In this document: positions 8,013 to 16,005 of the stretch, one piece after another
Layout of the letters: every line of letters starts with the position of its first letter
How positions within the stretch are numbered: the stretch's first letter is position 1
NCBI RefSeq assembly: GCF_024722015.1
Contig: NZ_JANQBD010000023.1
Location: 87,512-151,511 of the forward strand
DNA length: 64,000 bases
Source of the DNA: Paenibacillus radicis (ex Xue et al. 2023)
GTDB taxonomy: Bacteria; Bacillota; Bacilli; Paenibacillales; NBRC-103111
Reading direction: 5' to 3'
The notes under the pieces: generated by a model
The model's input: the letters and a program-made list of their open reading frames with translations, nothing else
What the model was told of the DNA's origin: nothing
Database searches by the model: none
Program-made: the position numbers and the translations under genes

Positions 8013-8930
8013 TTAAGTTTGCAGCAGATTCGGGTGAATGATTGCTTGATACGCATTATCACTGCTTAATTTACCGCTATCTAACCCGATTAGTACCTTC
8101 AATGCTTCATACTGCTTATCACCCATAGTAATAATGACTCTATCTGGTTTTATCGCCAGCATAAACTGTGTGCTGCGGTTTACTCCTCTATAAGGAACCA
8201 ACCGCAGACGATCCTGCCATTCAAACTCTTCTGTACCTATCGCCAGCAGGATTTGATCCACTTCAGCACGCTCTATTCTCTGTTTCCATGAATTCGGAAT
8301 CTTTTCACCCCAATGGGACAGCTCCATCACCATGACTGGCGTTTTCGTCAACGGATCATATAGCTGATTGCCTGTATCGATGAGTCCTATGCAGCTAGAA
8401 GTAAACCCATCAATATAAACATCCACCCTGGCAAAAAAAGAGGCAAGATCATCCTTACGCTTGGCTGCTTGATGTACATGTCGATATAACCATACTGCGA
8501 ACAACAACACTATAAACAGAAATAATAGTCCAATCTGTAATTCATGTTCCGGACCACCGGATTGGGTAAACAATATTCCGTTCATCACGTCGCTAGAAGA
8601 CATCCAAAAATAATGCACACCCAAGATCGTTCCTGCTGCAGCAAAATTGACCATATAAAAAGCGCCAACATTACTTAAAAAATACCGCATACCTCCGAAT
8701 CCAAACGCTGTAAGCAGCATGAGAAGAGATAATACAAACTTGACTCCGAATGTAAACAAAAACGATAGCGGGGGAAAAAACATAAAAACTACGTAACCCC
8801 CACCTATACATGCGGAACAAGCAAGCCTCCACCAACGAAACACTAGTTTTCTTGATCTTGCTGTTGTCCATAACAATGCGGCATCAATCAGCACATTTAC
8901 GAGGAAAATGATATCGAGGTATACAATCAT
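8013..8930 (-). CDS. spoIIGA: Sigma-E processing peptidase SpoIIGA
   Basis: SpoIIGA is the septal-membrane aspartic peptidase that removes the SigE pro-sequence after a signal from the forespore. The 305-residue protein has five hydrophobic segments in its first half (about residues 1-155) and a soluble C-terminal domain with the catalytic-type motif GLIDTGNQLYDPL near residue 180. The start at 8930 (MIVYLDIIFLVNVLID) has AGGAGG 11 nt upstream. Its promoter region has Spo0A-type features (separate entry). The pairing with sigE supports the assignment. Confidence 0.95.
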   Translation of the reverse strand: MIVYLDIIFLVNVLIDAALLWTTARSRKLVFRWWRLACSACIGGGYVVFMFFPPLSFLFTFGVKFVLSLLMLLTAFGFGGMRYFLSNVGAFYMVNFAAAGTILGVHYFWMSSSDVMNGILFTQSGGPEHELQIGLLFLFIVLLFAVWLYRHVHQAAKRKDDLASFFARVDVYIDGFTSSCIGLIDTGNQLYDPLTKTPVMVMELSHWGEKIPNSWKQRIERAEVDQILLAIGTEEFEWQDRLRLVPYRGVNRSTQFMLAIKPDRVIITMGDKQYEALKVLIGLDSGKLSSDNAYQAIIHPNLLQT

Positions 8931-8978
8931 TCCCTCTATTACCTCCTGAGTTATTGCTAGGTTACCGCGAATGAGACA

Positions 8979-9045
8979 AGTATATAGTAATACTATTCCA
9001 AAGTCTGTCTAAACTTGCCGATTAGGCGTAACTATTTTTGTCAAA
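8979..9045 (-). promoter_or_regulatory. Spo0A-type promoter of the spoIIG operon
   Basis: On the minus strand TTAGAC (9012-9007) and TATACT (8984-8979) are separated by 22 nt, the unusual spacing known for the B. subtilis spoIIG promoter. A TGTCTAA sequence (plus 9006-9012, one mismatch from the TGTCGAA 0A box) covers the -35 region, and a perfect TTTGTCAAA 0A box lies at plus 9037-9045, around position -70. Activation by phosphorylated Spo0A is inferred from this match. Confidence 0.7.
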
Positions 9046-9049
9046 TAAT

Positions 9050-9232
9050 GGGGGGGCCGCGCGTGAGTGGAAGCAATAGCTCCTGCGGGAAGGGGGATGC
9101 CTGCGGTCTGTCTTGAAGCGGTGTTCCTTTGATTAGACAAGGTAGTGGGAACACCGCTTCAAGGAGACTCGTAAACTCTCCGGCCCCCCCCTCTCCCTCC
9201 GTCGCTGCTTCCACTCACGCGCTATAGTGCGG
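9050..9232. repeat. Nested inverted-repeat element between spoIIGA and ftsZ
   Basis: The 17-bp arms GCGCGTGAGTGGAAGCA (9059-9075) and their perfect complement (9206-9222) enclose a second perfect 15-bp pair, TTGAAGCGGTGTTCC (9113-9127) and its complement (9148-9162). A GGGGGGCCG block at 9051-9059 is complementary to CGGCCCCCC at 9181-9189 and could pair alternatively. No reading frame, ribosome binding site or transposase was seen. The roughly 480-bp spoIIGA-ftsZ gap holds this element, the spoIIG promoter and two terminators. Confidence 0.85.
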
Positions 9233-9244
9233 AGTAGAGAGGGG

Positions 9245-9273
9245 CAGGATCATCATGATCGATCCTGTTTTTT
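9245..9273 (+). terminator. Plus-strand terminator-like hairpin with no upstream gene
   Basis: CAGGATC (9245-9251) and GATCCTG (9261-9267) form a stem followed by six T residues. No plus-strand gene ends here; only the inverted-repeat element lies upstream. Confidence 0.55.
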
Positions 9274-9337
9274 AGTTCAAGATCAAGCACAAGCCGCACC
9301 AACCCCATCCATGTAGATTACCAGCTTATGAAGTCTG

Positions 9338-9386
9338 AAAAAAAACAAATCCCCTGACCGGTTCAACTAAACCGGCAGGGGATTCT
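9338..9386 (-). terminator. Strong intrinsic terminator after ftsZ
   Basis: GAATCCCCTGCCGGTT and AACCGGTCAGGGGATTT pair over about 15 bp with one mismatch. GTTTTTTTT follows on the minus strand, 27 bp past the ftsZ stop. Confidence 0.9.
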
Positions 9387-9412
9387 AATATACGAACTTA
9401 TAAGTGCTTGTA

Positions 9413-10546
9413 CTATTTATCCAAATTGCTTCTTCCGCGGTTGCGGAGAAACGTTGGAATATCCAATTGATCGTTAGAAGGCTGGCTGCCAAATGGACGC
9501 AAATTGTTAACTCGATTATCCGCAGGCTCTGATACCTGCTGGTGCTGACTATGATTGCCTGCCGGTTTGCGTGCAGGAGCCTGTGGCATAGCCTTATGCT
9601 CGAAACCTGTAGCAATTACCGTAACCTTGATTTCATCCTTAAAGGATTCATCAATTACCGCTCCAAAGATCATATTCACTTCAAGATCAGATGCCGAAGC
9701 CACAATGTCAGCCGCTTCATTAACCTCGTAAAGTGATAAGTTTGCACCGCCCGTGATGTTCATAAGAACACCCCGTGCTCCGTCGATGGAAGTTTCCAAC
9801 AGCGGGCTTTGAATTGCCTTTTTAGCCGCTTCCGCAGCACGATTCTCACCAGAAGCTTCACCAATCCCCATTAACGCTGAACCGCGTTCGGTCATGATGG
9901 TCTTAACATCGGCAAAGTCCAAATTGATTAAGCCCGGTACGGCGATCAAGTCAGAAATACCTTGTACCCCTTGACGTAGAACGTTATCCGCTTCACGGAA
10001 CGCTTCCAGCATAGGAGTTTTCTTATCAACAATTTCAAGCAAACGATCATTGGGAATAACAATAAGCGTGTCAACTTTTTCTTTAAGGGCAGCAATTCCC
10101 TGTTCTGCTTGAGCAGCACGCTTACGGCCTTCAAATGTAAACGGACGCGTAACAACTCCAACAGTCAACGCTCCACACTCTTTTGCAATTTCGGCAATAA
10201 CGGGTGCTGCACCGGTTCCGGTACCTCCACCCATACCTGCTGTAACAAATACCATGTCTGCGCCTTTAAGTGTATTAAAAATCAACTCTCTGGATTCTTC
10301 AGCCGCTTTCTTCCCTACTTCAGGATTAGCGCCTGCTCCTAGACCACGAGTCAATTTATCACCAATCTGTAGCTTTTGTTCCGATTTCGATGTATGCAAA
10401 GCCTGGGCGTCTGTGTTTACTGTAATAAACTCTACGCCTTTAACACCATTGGCAATCATTCGGTTGACGGCATTGCTGCCGCCTCCGCCACAACCAATAA
10501 CCTTTATCTTGGCTAAATGATCCATGTCCATATCAAATTCAAACAT
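9413..10546 (-). CDS. ftsZ: Cell division GTPase FtsZ
   Basis: FtsZ is the tubulin homologue that forms the Z ring. The 377-residue protein shows IKVIGCGGGGSNAVNRMI at the N-terminus, the GTP-binding tubulin signature GMGGGTGTGAAPVIA near residue 104, and the T7 loop NLDFADVKTIM near 208. A variable linker (about residues 318-360) leads to the conserved C-terminal peptide DIPTFLRNRG that binds FtsA, SepF and EzrA. The last few residues (RSNLDK) extend slightly beyond the usual end. It lies 46 bp after ftsA and ends before a strong terminator. Confidence 0.99.
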   Translation of the reverse strand: MFEFDMDMDHLAKIKVIGCGGGGSNAVNRMIANGVKGVEFITVNTDAQALHTSKSEQKLQIGDKLTRGLGAGANPEVGKKAAEESRELIFNTLKGADMVFVTAGMGGGTGTGAAPVIAEIAKECGALTVGVVTRPFTFEGRKRAAQAEQGIAALKEKVDTLIVIPNDRLLEIVDKKTPMLEAFREADNVLRQGVQGISDLIAVPGLINLDFADVKTIMTERGSALMGIGEASGENRAAEAAKKAIQSPLLETSIDGARGVLMNITGGANLSLYEVNEAADIVASASDLEVNMIFGAVIDESFKDEIKVTVIATGFEHKAMPQAPARKPAGNHSQHQQVSEPADNRVNNLRPFGSQPSNDQLDIPTFLRNRGRSNLDK

Positions 10547-10592
10547 AGCCTACCTCTTCCCCCTCGTTAAGCTTCACGCCTTAGGTGTACCT

Positions 10593-11867
10593 TTAAATAA
10601 ACTCGCTCAACCAATTTTTAAATCGTTCCATTACCGAAGGTTTTTGTTCACTGCCGCTGCTATTACTACTACCGCTGGATGAAGTCACCTTTTTGTTGGC
10701 CGATACTTTCTTAACCGCGCTTGACGATTGTCTGGAGGCTCTCAGATATTTATAAGCATATTGAATAATACCTACACCGCTTGTATAAGAAGGATCACGT
10801 ACACCTATGAAGTCAGGGACGGCAATTCTTACTGAGGTCGCCAGCTCTGCCTGAGCAACAGCCAGTACACCTGGCATGGAAACTGTTCCACCTGTTAATA
10901 CATAACCTCCCGGAAGCTCCAAGAAACCTAATCTTTGAACTTCCAGTTGAATCAAATGAAAGATTTCTTGCACACGTGGCTCAACAATATTGGCCAAGTC
11001 TACTTGCGAAAATTCTTTATCCACATTACTGCCGATCCGGTTTACTTTGAAAACTTGATCCGCCGCCGCATGCTCTATAACAGCGCAGCCGAATTTAAGC
11101 TTGATTTTCTCAGCGATATCAACCTGAGTTCGAAGTCCAATGGAAATATCATTAGTAATATATTCTCCGCCAATAGGTAACGTAGATGTAGCCACCAAAT
11201 TATTTTGTTCAAAAATGGCGATTGTTGTTTGGCCCGCTCCTATATCAACCAGAACCGTTCCTATTGCTTTCTCATCTTTGGATAAGCACAAATGACCAGA
11301 GGCTAAAGACATTAGAATAAGCCCTGAAACCTTCACTCCTGCTTTCTCAACGACACGAAGCAAATTATGTATGGAAGTTTTTGCCCCAGTAATAATAGTG
11401 GCCTGTACCTCAAGACGAACACCGATCATACTGCGAGGATCATGAATTTCATCCAAGCCGTCTACCAAATATTGGTTAGGAACTACGCCAATGATTTCTC
11501 GTTCCGGAGCTAGAGGGATGACCTTGGCCGCTTGTATTACGCGTTCAATGTCTTCATCTCCAATTTCACGGTCTCCATTAGATACGGCTACGACACCATG
11601 ACTGGATTGTAATGCGATATGATTCCCGGAAATCCCAACGTAAACCTCTGCTATTTGAATACCAACCATCCGTTCCGCATGATCAATCGCACTGCGGATA
11701 GATTGAACTGTTTGGTCGATATCTACAATGGCTCCCTTACGAATACCTTCCGAGTCGGCTGATCCAACCCCTATTATATTAATGGCGCCGTTAACGACTT
11801 CCCCAATAATAGCACGAACTTTGGATGTACCGATGTCCAAACTAACAATGATGTCATTGCTGCTCAA
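10593..11867 (-). CDS. ftsA: Cell division actin-like ATPase FtsA
   Basis: FtsA anchors FtsZ to the membrane and recruits later division proteins. The product (424 aa) shows the actin-like phosphate 1 motif VSLDIGTSKVRAIIGE, the SHS2 domain (about residues 85-165), phosphate 2 VLVDIGAGQTTIAIF and the adenosine loop YVLTGGT. A Ser/Lys-rich linker ends in the amphipathic membrane-targeting helix MERFKNWLSEFI. The start is TTG at 11867, chosen because AGGAGG lies 9 nt upstream and no in-frame ATG exists nearby. The 183-bp upstream gap carries a sigma-H-like promoter. Confidence 0.97.
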   Translation of the reverse strand: MSSNDIIVSLDIGTSKVRAIIGEVVNGAINIIGVGSADSEGIRKGAIVDIDQTVQSIRSAIDHAERMVGIQIAEVYVGISGNHIALQSSHGVVAVSNGDREIGDEDIERVIQAAKVIPLAPEREIIGVVPNQYLVDGLDEIHDPRSMIGVRLEVQATIITGAKTSIHNLLRVVEKAGVKVSGLILMSLASGHLCLSKDEKAIGTVLVDIGAGQTTIAIFEQNNLVATSTLPIGGEYITNDISIGLRTQVDIAEKIKLKFGCAVIEHAAADQVFKVNRIGSNVDKEFSQVDLANIVEPRVQEIFHLIQLEVQRLGFLELPGGYVLTGGTVSMPGVLAVAQAELATSVRIAVPDFIGVRDPSYTSGVGIIQYAYKYLRASRQSSSAVKKVSANKKVTSSSGSSNSSGSEQKPSVMERFKNWLSEFI

Positions 11868-11929
11868 CCTGTGGCACCTCCTGTGACTTATAATAGATAT
11901 GAGCTTTGTAGAAATAAAAGCCTTTGTAC

Positions 11930-11958
11930 TTATTCAACATGATTGGGAATTTCCCTCT
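11930..11958 (-). promoter_or_regulatory. Sigma-H-like promoter upstream of ftsA
   Basis: AGAGGGAAA (11958-11950) and GTTGAATAA (11938-11930) are separated by 11 nt. This matches the sigma-H consensus RnAGGAwwW - 11 or 12 nt - RnnGAATww at all but one defined position. In B. subtilis ftsAZ also has a sigma-H promoter that raises FtsZ for the asymmetric septum. Confidence 0.65.
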
Positions 11959-12050
11959 TTTTTTGAAAAGATTTTTCATCTTATTAAGAACAAAATATAC
12001 ATAGAAACAATTCTATCATTAATTTTATAGCTTGAGTAGTGTATAAACTA

Positions 12051-12983
12051 TCAATTTCTCGGGATTTCTTTGACAGAACCCTTATTATCTTTCACAGACG
12101 ATGATTTAGAAGCATCCTTGGATGAATCCTTCTTCGGATCTTGGGTTGAATTCCCCGCAGGTGTCTTGTTCTCTGTTGATGATGCACCTTTCCCAGAATT
12201 GCTCTTGTTATTTGAATCTTTGGATGCCCCCTTGGCATCCGACTCAAAAGGAGCGTGGGTATCGGCCTCAAGCAGTTTTAATACACCCGTATTGATCTTG
12301 TTTTCCTTCAAGTTGGCAATGTAAGAGTCCAAGTATTTAAGCTTCTCTGGAAGATAGCCCACCGTTGTAATAACCTCGAATTGGGATCGTGTGTACATTT
12401 TGATTTTGTCCGGATACGATTCGGATGGCTCTGGCTTGATCTCCGAAATATCCGTCAAATAGGATAAGGGAACTTCCTGCAATACTTGACACAGCTTAAT
12501 TTTCATAGCTTCGTTATTAGCCCACCCGGAAAGAATAGGCTTGTCCAGTATGAAGTTCACTTCATTGGAAACTGTGATGACGCTGCCGTCTGCCAAAATG
12601 GCTTGTGGTTGATTGTTTTCGCCGAATTGATAGGCTACCTTGGGAAACTCCTTAACCTCAATGCGGATAACTCCAGGGAAGTGCTTGGATACGTTTGCTG
12701 ACTGAACCATTTTCAAAGCTTTGACACGATCTTCGATCTGTGATGAGGAAATGGAAAAGAAATGATCTCCAGCTTTAACCCCAGAGGCTTGTCCGATCGC
12801 TTCGGCTGTCAGTAATTCTTGACCTTGAATTTCTACAGAAGACACTTTGCTAAAGGAGGATTGAAAAAACAAAACACACAAAAGCGTAATGAAAAAGAGA
12901 AATAAAAATACAAGCAGCCTCTTACTGCTGCGGCTTTTTATTTTCGGCTTCTGAATGACAGGCAGTCTTTCTTCTGCGTGCAA
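12051..12983 (-). CDS. divIB: Cell division protein DivIB/FtsQ
   Basis: DivIB is a bitopic divisome protein that works with FtsL and DivIC to activate septal wall synthesis. The 310-residue product has a short cytoplasmic part, a transmembrane helix (LLVFLFLFFITLLCVLFF), then the extracytoplasmic POTRA domain (VSSVEIQGQELLTAEAIGQ) and the beta domain to about residue 230. A low-complexity Ser/Lys/Asn tail of about 70 residues follows. The start is the TTG at 12983 because AGGAGGGA lies 7 nt before it; the open frame extends to 13061 without a ribosome binding site. murA is upstream and ftsA downstream. Confidence 0.93.
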   Translation of the reverse strand: MHAEERLPVIQKPKIKSRSSKRLLVFLFLFFITLLCVLFFQSSFSKVSSVEIQGQELLTAEAIGQASGVKAGDHFFSISSSQIEDRVKALKMVQSANVSKHFPGVIRIEVKEFPKVAYQFGENNQPQAILADGSVITVSNEVNFILDKPILSGWANNEAMKIKLCQVLQEVPLSYLTDISEIKPEPSESYPDKIKMYTRSQFEVITTVGYLPEKLKYLDSYIANLKENKINTGVLKLLEADTHAPFESDAKGASKDSNNKSNSGKGASSTENKTPAGNSTQDPKKDSSKDASKSSSVKDNKGSVKEIPRN

Positions 12984-12999
12984 GGTTGTCCCTCCTGGG

Positions 13000-13021
13000 A
13001 GTTTTTGCGTAGGCAAAAACT
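13000..13021 (-). promoter_or_regulatory. Hairpin just upstream of the divIB ribosome binding site
   Basis: AGTTTTTGC and GCAAAAACT form a perfect 9-bp stem with a 4-nt loop, ending about 5 nt before the divIB AGGAGG. It may insulate or modulate initiation; no T-run follows, so it is not a terminator. A second interrupted hairpin (CCGCT...AGCGG, inner ATCCC...GGGAT) lies near 13155-13197 in the same 281-bp murA-divIB gap. Confidence 0.5.
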
Positions 13022-13264
13022 TACTTCGTAAGCATATTCTGGCCTTTTTGACTTCCGGCAAAATAAAAACTCAAGTCAATAAAATAGTTATTACACTTAT
13101 TTTCACATTATGAAACGCACACAGTATTGGATCTATATACTTACATTATGTAAACCGCTAAACATCCCCTTCCAAAAAAGAAAGGGATATAAGCGGCAGT
13201 GTTCAAAAGGAATTAAGGATAAATACGTATATAAATTCACTTTCTATCATTACGTATATCATAA

Positions 13265-14533
13265 TTACTCTGTTGGAACAGGCGTAGTCCTGTGAATGCT
13301 CGCGCCTAAATAGGACAGCATATGTTCAATCCGGTCATAGCCGCGATCGATATGGTGAATCTGTTCAATAATTGTCGTACCCCGAGCAGCCAATCCTGCT
13401 ATAACAAGTGCGGCTCCAGCACGTAAATCAGTAGCCTCCACGGTAGCCCCGTACAATCTCGGCACCCCTCTTATAAACGCCGAGTTTAAATCAACCCGAA
13501 TATCTGCGCCCATACGCGTCAGTTCATCGACATGCTTGAATCTGCCTTCAAAAACAGTTTCTTTTAATATACTGTGACCATCAGCTAAAGAGAGCAGCAC
13601 CATAACCTGCGATTGCAGATCGGTAGGAAATGACGGATGTGGGGAGGTAACAATGCGGTCGACCGGTTTAGGCCTTGATAGACAACTTATATTCATTATA
13701 TCACCGTCAATTGTTATTTGAACACCCGCACGCTTTAAAACATGGATGGCGGAGGTCAAATGGCCCGCGCAAACATTCTCCAGCGTTATATTCCCCCGCG
13801 TAACCGCAGCGGCGATCATCATAGTTCCTGCCACGATGCGGTCTGGAATAATGCGGTAAGTACAAGGAGTTAATTCCGACACGCCTTCAATGGTTATTGT
13901 GTCAGTTCCGGCTCCAATTATATTGGCTCCCATCGCATTCAGGAAATTTTGCAAGTCTTGTATTTCCGGCTCTCTAGCAGCGTTCGAAATCGTAGTTAGA
14001 CCTTTTGCCATAGAAGCAGCCATCATTATATTTTCTGTAGCGCCTACACTTGGGAAATCAAGTACGATTTCAGCACCTCTCAATTCCGGTGCCGTGCAAA
14101 CAATAGTGTTACCGGACTCCTCGATTCTTGCTCCCAAAGCAGAGAGCCCTTGCAAATGCAAGTCTATCTTTCTCTCACCTATAGCACAACCGCCAGGTTG
14201 ATAGACTTGAACCTTGCCAAAACGAGCCAGCAGCGGTCCCATTAAAAAGATCGATGATCTCATTTGACTCATCTGGTCTTCCGGGATATGAAACGAATGC
14301 GCTGTTGACGTATTGACGGTTACCGTATCACCAACATGCCCGGTGCGGCACCCTAGTGCGCGAAGAATGTCTAGCATCACCTGGATGTCCGACAGATTGG
14401 GCACATTCTGAATATGAACCGTGCCTTCCGCCATCATTGCAGCTGCTAATATGGGCAGCGCTGCATTTTTCGCTCCGTGAATCTTGATGGCTCCCGATAG
14501 AGGTCTCCCGCCTTCGATAACCAACTTTTCCAA
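13265..14533 (-). CDS. murA: UDP-N-acetylglucosamine 1-carboxyvinyltransferase MurA
   Basis: MurA transfers enolpyruvate from PEP to UDP-GlcNAc, the first committed step of peptidoglycan synthesis and the fosfomycin target. The 422-residue enzyme shows HGAKNAALPILAAAMMAEG (residues 19-37) and the catalytic cysteine loop QPGGCAIGERKIDLH near residue 117; the Cys indicates a fosfomycin-binding type. It sits within the dcw cluster between murB and divIB, 15 bp from murB. Firmicutes often carry a second copy elsewhere, which cannot be judged from this window. Confidence 0.97.
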   Translation of the reverse strand: MEKLVIEGGRPLSGAIKIHGAKNAALPILAAAMMAEGTVHIQNVPNLSDIQVMLDILRALGCRTGHVGDTVTVNTSTAHSFHIPEDQMSQMRSSIFLMGPLLARFGKVQVYQPGGCAIGERKIDLHLQGLSALGARIEESGNTIVCTAPELRGAEIVLDFPSVGATENIMMAASMAKGLTTISNAAREPEIQDLQNFLNAMGANIIGAGTDTITIEGVSELTPCTYRIIPDRIVAGTMMIAAAVTRGNITLENVCAGHLTSAIHVLKRAGVQITIDGDIMNISCLSRPKPVDRIVTSPHPSFPTDLQSQVMVLLSLADGHSILKETVFEGRFKHVDELTRMGADIRVDLNSAFIRGVPRLYGATVEATDLRAGAALVIAGLAARGTTIIEQIHHIDRGYDRIEHMLSYLGASIHRTTPVPTE

Positions 14534-14548
14534 AGTCCCACCTCCGAT

Positions 14549-15454
14549 TTACCGCTCCCCAATCACCAAAACTTCCGGAACCAGCTTAACTCCGTATGTT
14601 GCAAATACGGTGTTTTGCACTTGTTCGATGAGGGTGAGCACGTCGTGAGCTGTCGCTTGCCCGGTGTTGACAATGAAATTAGCGTGCAGCAGCGAAACCT
14701 CCGCACCTCCGATTTTGAGGCCTTTCAATCCTGCTTCCTCAATGAGCTTTGCAGCAAAATGCCCTTCCGGATTGCGAAAGACACTGCCTGCACATGCCAA
14801 TTGCAAAGGCTGAGTACGTAAACGGCGTTCCTTGTACGAGGCCAAAGTCCCTGCAATTTCCTCACGGTCGCCAAATTGCAGCTGGAAAACTGCCTCGGTC
14901 ACGATACCCGACTGTTCCTGCAGTATTGAATGTCTGTAGGCATATTCAAAATCGGCCTGCTGCATAGTCACCAATTCCCCTGTCGGGAGCAGCACTTCAG
15001 CTTGTATGAGTATGCGTGACACATCTGATCCGTGAGCCCCGGCGTTCATGTAGACGGCGCCTCCCACAGTTCCTGGAATCCCACTAGCGAACTCTAATCC
15101 AGTCAATCCTTCCTTGCCGGCCATGACAGAGAACTTAATAAATGAATAACTTCCTCCGGCATAAGCCACATCGCCTTCAAATCGAAGTGTCTCAAGCGCG
15201 GAACCGAGCTTAATAACAGCTCCGCGTATCCCCTTATCAGCAATCAGCAGGTTGGATCCGCGCCCCAGTATGGTCCAAGGTACCTGAAGCTGATGCAGAA
15301 GTATGACAGCCTCAATCAGCTGTTCCTTGGTTTGCGGTACCAGCAGCAAATCGGCTGGACCACCTATTTTCCAAGTTGTATGAGGCGCTAGCGGTGCGTT
15401 CAAATAATATGGACCAAATGCGCCGCTTTGCAATTGTGTAATGACCTGTTGCAT
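14549..15454 (-). CDS. murB: UDP-N-acetylenolpyruvoylglucosamine reductase MurB
   Basis: MurB is the FAD enzyme that reduces the MurA product to UDP-MurNAc with NADPH. The product (301 aa) shows TTWKIGGPADLLLVPQ, the FAD loop LGRGSNLLI, and EFASGIPGTVGGAVYMNAGAHG near residues 124-145. The catalytic serine motif is CAGSVFRNP, and EEAGLKGLKIGGAEVS marks it as the type IIa enzyme common in Bacillales. The start at 15454 (MQQVITQ) has AAGGAGG 8 nt upstream; 16 more open codons upstream include that site and were left out. A 550-bp repeat-containing gap separates it from murG. Confidence 0.96.
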   Translation of the reverse strand: MQQVITQLQSGAFGPYYLNAPLAPHTTWKIGGPADLLLVPQTKEQLIEAVILLHQLQVPWTILGRGSNLLIADKGIRGAVIKLGSALETLRFEGDVAYAGGSYSFIKFSVMAGKEGLTGLEFASGIPGTVGGAVYMNAGAHGSDVSRILIQAEVLLPTGELVTMQQADFEYAYRHSILQEQSGIVTEAVFQLQFGDREEIAGTLASYKERRLRTQPLQLACAGSVFRNPEGHFAAKLIEEAGLKGLKIGGAEVSLLHANFIVNTGQATAHDVLTLIEQVQNTVFATYGVKLVPEVLVIGER

Positions 15455-15739
15455 GGGAAAACCTCCTTCACAGAACCTTCGGGCTTCCGATACCGGCTTC
15501 AAGCCGGAACCGAAATGAACAATACGAGCATTTATGCAAGTGTTAAATTAAGCTTTACTTCTCGCATCTGCCGTTTGCTGCTTCAACGGGTGTCTGTCAC
15601 GGTTATAGTGTAGTTTATGTAATATCGGAAATAGTGTGACAATCGCCCAAAAATAGTCCCCTCCCAAACCCTCCCCGCCGGGAGGGCTCCGAGGGCAGCC
15701 GCCCTCTGGACACCCGCAGTGTTCCTTAGTTGCTTGCGT

Positions 15740-16000
15740 GCAAGGAGCGCTTTCGTTCCTGCGGAACACGCTTTACGTTGGATCTCCTGCCTGTAGGAAC
15801 GCTTTCGTCCTGACGGACACGCTCACAGTTTGATATTGATCCGGTACTTCCTGCTAAGTGGCGCTGTCCCCTTGGGATTTGCTTGACAATTGAGCTTAAG
15901 TGCGGGACTTTTACATCTCGTCCTGACGGACACGCTCTCAGCTTGAACTTGATTCGGTACTTCCTGCTAAGTGGCGCTGTCCCTTCGGGATTCGCTGACG
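15740..16000. repeat. Array of hairpin modules in the murG-murB gap
   Basis: Five small palindromes occur in a row, each flanked by CGCT-like bases: GTTCCTGCGGAAC (15755-15767), GTCCTGACGGAC (15807-15818), TCCCCTTGGGA (15867-15877), GTCCTGACGGAC (15920-15931) and TCCCTTCGGGA (15980-15990). Modules 2+3 (15807-15886) and 4+5 (15920-15998) form an imperfect direct repeat of about 80 bp that includes a perfect CGGTACTTCCTGCTAAGTGG. Another GC-rich inverted stretch lies at 15660-15715 (CGCCGGGAGGGC, CCGAGGGCAGCCGCCCTC). No gene is supported in 15455-16005. Confidence 0.85.
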
Positions 16001-16005
16001 GCTGC

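Noticed and set aside
9050..9232. Insertion sequence or integrated element
   Set aside because: Inverted repeats are present, but there is no transposase frame and no target-site duplication could be recognised.
15548..15769. Minus-strand frame of 73 codons between murG and murB
   Set aside because: Composition (CGCPEGGCPRSPPGG) reflects the GC-rich inverted repeat rather than a protein.
15740..16000. CRISPR array
   Set aside because: The repeats are short palindromes with irregular spacing, one pair is part of an 80-bp duplication, and no cas gene is nearby.
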